Shown here: positions 50,845-54,451 of the stretch, piece after piece | How positions within the stretch are numbered: position 1 is the first letter of the stretch | Layout: each line of letters begins with the position of its first letter | DNA from: Rhodospirillaceae bacterium | Lineage (GTDB): Bacteria; Pseudomonadota; Alphaproteobacteria; Rhodospirillales; Casp-alpha2 | Length of the DNA stretch: 54,451 bases | Direction of reading: 5' to 3' | Assembly (NCBI GenBank): GCA_002706405.1 | Contig: PALN01000015.1 | Span: forward strand, 1 to 54,451 | Program-made: the position numbers and the translations under genes | The notes under the pieces: model-generated | Database searches by the model: none | Seen by the model: the letters and a program-made list of their open reading frames with translations, nothing else | What the model was told of the DNA's origin: nothing

Positions 50845-51497
50845 TCGCGCGCCTCAAGGGACTGGTCGATGCGGTGGGGACGGACACCGCCGTCATCGAC
50901 GTGAACGGGGTCGGCTATCTGGTTCATGCATCGTCCCGCACCCTGGCGCAGATGGGGCAGGGCGACGCGGTCGCCCTGTTCATCGAAACTCATGTGCGCG
51001 AAGACCACATCCATCTGTACGGCTTTCTGCGCGCCGACGAACAGGACTGGTTCCGCCTGCTGACCACGGTGCAGGGCGTCGGCGCCAAGGTGGCCCTTGC
51101 CATGTTGTCGGCGCTGACCGGCGACATGCTGCTGCAGGCCATCGCCGCCGGTGACAAGGCGGCGATCTGCCGCGCGCCCGGCGTCGGGCCCAAGCTGGCG
51201 CAGCGCATTCTCCATGAATTGAAGGATAAGGTCGGGGCCTTGGCTTTGGGGCCCGTGGCGGCGGCCGGTGTCAAGGAGACCGTGGGCGTGGCTGCCAAGC
51301 CCGACGCCGGCGATGCATCACAGGATCTGTTGCGCGACGCGGCCTCGGCCCTGGTCAACCTGGGCTACACGCCGTCGGAAGCCCTGGGGGCCGTCTCCCG
51401 CGCGGCCCAGGCCTCGGAGGACGTCCTCACGCTGGAAGCCCTGATCCGGGCCGGTCTGGCCGAATTGGCCCCCGGCGACCAGCGGCGGGGGGCCTAA
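50841..51497 (+). CDS. ruvA: Holliday junction branch migration protein RuvA
   Basis: A 218-residue DNA-binding subunit. The N-terminal OB fold begins [25 protein letters not shown] ends it, and helix-hairpin-helix motifs follow ([29 protein letters not shown]). The C-terminal domain (from about 155) contacts RuvB. It overlaps ruvC and precedes ruvB by 5 bp. Confidence 0.97.
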   Translation: MIARLKGLVDAVGTDTAVIDVNGVGYLVHASSRTLAQMGQGDAVALFIETHVREDHIHLYGFLRADEQDWFRLLTTVQGVGAKVALAMLSALTGDMLLQAIAAGDKAAICRAPGVGPKLAQRILHELKDKVGALALGPVAAAGVKETVGVAAKPDAGDASQDLLRDAASALVNLGYTPSEALGAVSRAAQASEDVLTLEALIRAGLAELAPGDQRRGA

Positions 51498-51502
51498 GCT
51501 GA

Positions 51503-52558
51503 ATGGCCGAGGAACGGATGATCCAGCCGGAAGTCGTGGAAGACGATTTCGCCGCCGATCCGGGCTTGCGTCCGCAGGTGCTGGATGACTTTGTCGGCCA
51601 GGACCAGGCGCGGGAAAACCTCAAGGTCTTCATCGAGGCGGCGCGCTCGCGCGGCGAAGCCATGGACCATGTCCTGTTCTTTGGGCCGCCGGGATTGGGC
51701 AAGACGACCCTGGCGCAGATCGTCGCCCGCGAATTGGGCGTGGGCTTCCGCGCCACGTCCGGCCCCGTGGTCGCCAAGGCGGGCGATCTGGCCGCGATCC
51801 TGACCAATCTGCAGCCGCGCGACGTTCTGTTCATCGACGAAATTCACCGCCTCAGCCCGATCGTCGAGGAAATCCTCTATCCGGCCATGGAGGATTATCA
51901 GCTCGACCTGATCATCGGCGAGGGACCGGCGGCGCGTTCCGTGCGCATTGATCTGCCGCCCTTTACCCTGGTCGGCGCCACGACTCGCTCGGGCCTGATT
52001 ACCACGCCGTTGCGCGACCGGTTCGGCATTCCCGTGCGGCTCAATTTCTATAGCCCGGAAGCGCTCGAAGGCATCGTGCGCCGGGGGAGCAAGCTGCTGG
52101 GCCTGGACCTGACCGCCGACGGCGCGCTGGAGATCGCCCGCCGTTCGCGCGGCACGCCGCGTGTCGCCGGGCGCCTGTTGCGCCGGGTCCGCGACTTTGC
52201 CGCCGTGGACGGATCGAAATCCGTGAACGCCGCCGTGGCCGATGCGGCCTTGACGCGGCTCGAGGTCGATCAGCGCGGGTTGGACGCCATGGACCGCCGC
52301 TACCTGACCTGCATCTGCGGCAATTACGGCGGCGGGCCGGTCGGGGTCGATACCCTGGCCGCCGCCCTGTCCGAACAGCGCGACACCATCGAAGAGGTGA
52401 TTGAGCCTTTCCTGATCCAGCAAGGGCTTCTCATGCGCACGCCGCGGGGCCGGGCCGTGACGCCGGAGACGTTCCGGCACCTGGGCCTCGACCTGCCGCC
52501 GGGCGCGCCGCAACTTGACCTTCTTTCCGCCACAAGTGGGACGGAGGATGACGCGTGA
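51503..52558 (+). CDS. ruvB: Holliday junction branch migration ATPase RuvB
   Basis: A 351-residue AAA+ motor that drives branch migration with RuvA. GPPGLGKT (61-68) is Walker [10 protein letters not shown] is Walker B, and [19 protein letters not shown] is the sensor/arginine-finger region. The winged-helix end contains [10 protein letters not shown]. It overlaps the ybgC start by 4 bp, tying recombination to the tol genes in one long transcript. Confidence 0.98.
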   Translation: MAEERMIQPEVVEDDFAADPGLRPQVLDDFVGQDQARENLKVFIEAARSRGEAMDHVLFFGPPGLGKTTLAQIVARELGVGFRATSGPVVAKAGDLAAILTNLQPRDVLFIDEIHRLSPIVEEILYPAMEDYQLDLIIGEGPAARSVRIDLPPFTLVGATTRSGLITTPLRDRFGIPVRLNFYSPEALEGIVRRGSKLLGLDLTADGALEIARRSRGTPRVAGRLLRRVRDFAAVDGSKSVNAAVADAALTRLEVDQRGLDAMDRRYLTCICGNYGGGPVGVDTLAAALSEQRDTIEEVIEPFLIQQGLLMRTPRGRAVTPETFRHLGLDLPPGAPQLDLLSATSGTEDDA

Positions 52559-52992
52559 CCAATACCGGAGACACGCCCTGCCACCGCATGCCGGTGCGGG
52601 TCTATTACGAGGATACGGATGCCGGCGGCATCGTCTATTACGCCAATTACCTGCGCTATGCGGAACGCGCCCGCACGGAGCTGCTGCGTGAACTGGGATT
52701 TGAAAATTCCGCGATTTTGGCGCAGAAGGGCGTCGCGCTTGCGGTGCGCCGGGTCAATGCCGAGTACCTGAAGCCGGCACGGCTGGACGATGCGCTGAGT
52801 GTCGAAACGCGGGTGCTGGCGGTGCGCGGGGCGACCGTGGATATGGCGCAGGTGGTGCGCCGGGACGACGAAGACCTGGTGCAGATGAGCCTGACTCTCG
52901 CCTGCATGAACGCGGCCGGACGGCCCGTGCGCTTGCCGGCCGAGGTGCGCAATGAAATGACCCGCATCGCCGCCGACGGCGGCGGGGATTGA
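52555..52992 (+). CDS. ybgC: tol-pal system acyl-CoA thioesterase
   Basis: A 145-residue hot-dog thioesterase. [27 protein letters not shown] holds the catalytic aspartate (YEDTDAGG) of the YbgC type. It starts at GTG overlapping the ruvB stop. Its place before tolQ is conserved, pointing to a link with phospholipid metabolism of the envelope. Confidence 0.95.
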   Translation: MTNTGDTPCHRMPVRVYYEDTDAGGIVYYANYLRYAERARTELLRELGFENSAILAQKGVALAVRRVNAEYLKPARLDDALSVETRVLAVRGATVDMAQVVRRDDEDLVQMSLTLACMNAAGRPVRLPAEVRNEMTRIAADGGGD

Positions 52993-53017
52993 GACGAACG
53001 GAACGAGACGGACAAAG

Positions 53018-53728
<711 letters not shown>

Positions 53729-53745
53729 GGCGGGGGGCAAAGGAC

Positions 53746-54204
53746 GTGGCCGTCACCATTCAACGGACCTCACGCCGCCGGCGCAAGAACCGGGCGCTGA
53801 TGAGCGACATCAACGTCACGCCGTTCGTCGACGTGATGCTGGTCCTGCTCATCATCTTCATGGTCACGGCGCCGCTTTTGACCGTGGGCGTTCAGGTCGA
53901 CCTGCCGGAGACCAAGGCGGGTGCCGTGAGCGGCCAGGACGAGCCCTTGGCCGTCAGCGTCGACGCCGGCGGGCAGATCTATCTGCAGGACACGGCCGTC
54001 GACTTGGACACATTGGTGCCAAGATTGCACGCTATCACCGGCAATAATCCGGATATCCGGATCTTCGTCAGAGGGGACCAGGCCATCAACTACGGACGTG
54101 TCATGGCGGTGATGGGACAGATCAATGCGGCCGGTTATCGGCGCGTGGCGTTGATCGCGCAGGAACCGGGCAAGGCGGCGAAACGCCCGCCGGCCAAGAA
54201 GTAA
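53746..54204 (+). CDS. tolR: Tol-Pal protein TolR
   Basis: A 152-residue ExbD-type protein with one N-terminal helix. MSDINVTPFVDVMLVLLIIF carries the proton-binding aspartate D29, and the periplasmic domain follows (VQVDLPETKA, IFVRGDQAINYG). The start is a GTG at 53746, after an AAAGGA; the frame is open further upstream inside tolQ but without homology. A lysine-rich C-terminus ends it. Confidence 0.95.
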   Translation: MAVTIQRTSRRRRKNRALMSDINVTPFVDVMLVLLIIFMVTAPLLTVGVQVDLPETKAGAVSGQDEPLAVSVDAGGQIYLQDTAVDLDTLVPRLHAITGNNPDIRIFVRGDQAINYGRVMAVMGQINAAGYRRVALIAQEPGKAAKRPPAKK

Positions 54205-54215
54205 GTCGGGGCCCC

Positions 54216-54451
54216 TTGCGGACCGCGCTGATCATATCCGTTTCTGGGCACGTGGGCTTGGTGCTGGCCGCTTGGCTCGGCCTGCCGTTCAGCAAGATCA
54301 CGCCGATCCAGGAAGAGCAGCCGATCTTCGTGGAGATCGTCGATGTCGATGAAATCCGCAATGCGCCGCCGATCCCGGTCCAGGAAGCGCCCAAGGAAAA
54401 GGCCAAGGCCGAACCGGCCAAGCCGCCGGCCCCGCCCAAGCCGAAACCGGC
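54216..54451 (+). CDS. tolA: TolA-type protein, 3' truncated by window end
   Basis: The start is a TTG 11 bp after tolR, preceded by GGGG. The visible 78 residues give a membrane helix (LIISVSGHVGLVLAAWLGL), an acidic segment (EQPIFVEIVDVDEI) and the beginning of a proline/lysine/alanine-rich region typical of TolA/TonB-type periplasm-spanning proteins. The order after tolQR supports tolA. The rest is outside the window. Confidence 0.85.
   Translation, partial: MRTALIISVSGHVGLVLAAWLGLPFSKITPIQEEQPIFVEIVDVDEIRNAPPIPVQEAPKEKAKAEPAKPPAPPKPKP

Overview
The window is about 54 kb of GC-rich chromosome and reads as core genome of an alphaproteobacterium, most likely Rhodospirillales-like. The lineage call is an inference. 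It rests on the three-subunit proton-translocating transhydrogenase (pntAA-pntAB-pntB), COQ9, TrcR/DUF1013, DUF1192, CyaY, C-minus type bL31, the zapA-6S RNA-folate cyclo-ligase order and the yebC-ruvCAB-ybgC-tolQRA order. I see no rRNA, tRNA, insertion sequence, prophage, integrase or CRISPR array. Genes are tightly packed, with many ATGA/GTGA overlaps.

Left part (1-16 kb): a 5'-truncated M3 peptidase, an alpha/beta hydrolase and an ABC1/UbiB-like kinase form a coupled run. A YbjQ-like protein, a divergent class III nucleotidyl cyclase-like protein and a RidA protein follow. Small metabolic genes (NIPSNAP, GNAT, gamma-glutamyltransferase family) run the other way. Then come the pnt operon, rpsU with a terminator-like hairpin in its leader, def-COQ9, an unrecognised 286-aa protein and purEK.

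Middle part (16-35 kb): a degenerate GGDEF protein, a DEAD-box helicase, a SulP transporter, a periplasmic glutathione peroxidase, and pfkA flanked by two YdcH-type small proteins. An acyl-CoA synthetase lies divergent from prpE. Next are an aldehyde dehydrogenase, a group Ic aminotransferase, an EamA transporter, trcR, a quinone oxidoreductase, DUF1192, and two translationally coupled hot-dog thioesterases. A 353-bp intergenic block before the thioesterases carries two terminators, an inverted repeat and a near-consensus promoter, and may encode a small RNA.

Right part (35-54 kb): an Hsp20 gene with a ROSE-like RNA thermometer candidate and a membrane adenylate cyclase with an acidic linker. 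Then rpmE, cyaY, and an envelope cluster made of an OmpA-like lipid-side protein, a MotA/TolQ-like channel, a MotB-like stator with long coiled coil, and an MFS pump. The gap-thiE-efp-suhB group follows, then zapA-6S RNA-folate cyclo-ligase, ymdB, yebC-ruvCAB and the tol genes, with tolA cut by the window end.

Most of the window is ordinary housekeeping. The parts most worth a second look are regulatory RNA candidates (hsp20 thermometer, rpsU leader, the 33.4-33.7 kb block, and a three-way-junction element beside 6S RNA), the MotAB-like envelope operon with no assigned role, and two degenerate signalling domains.
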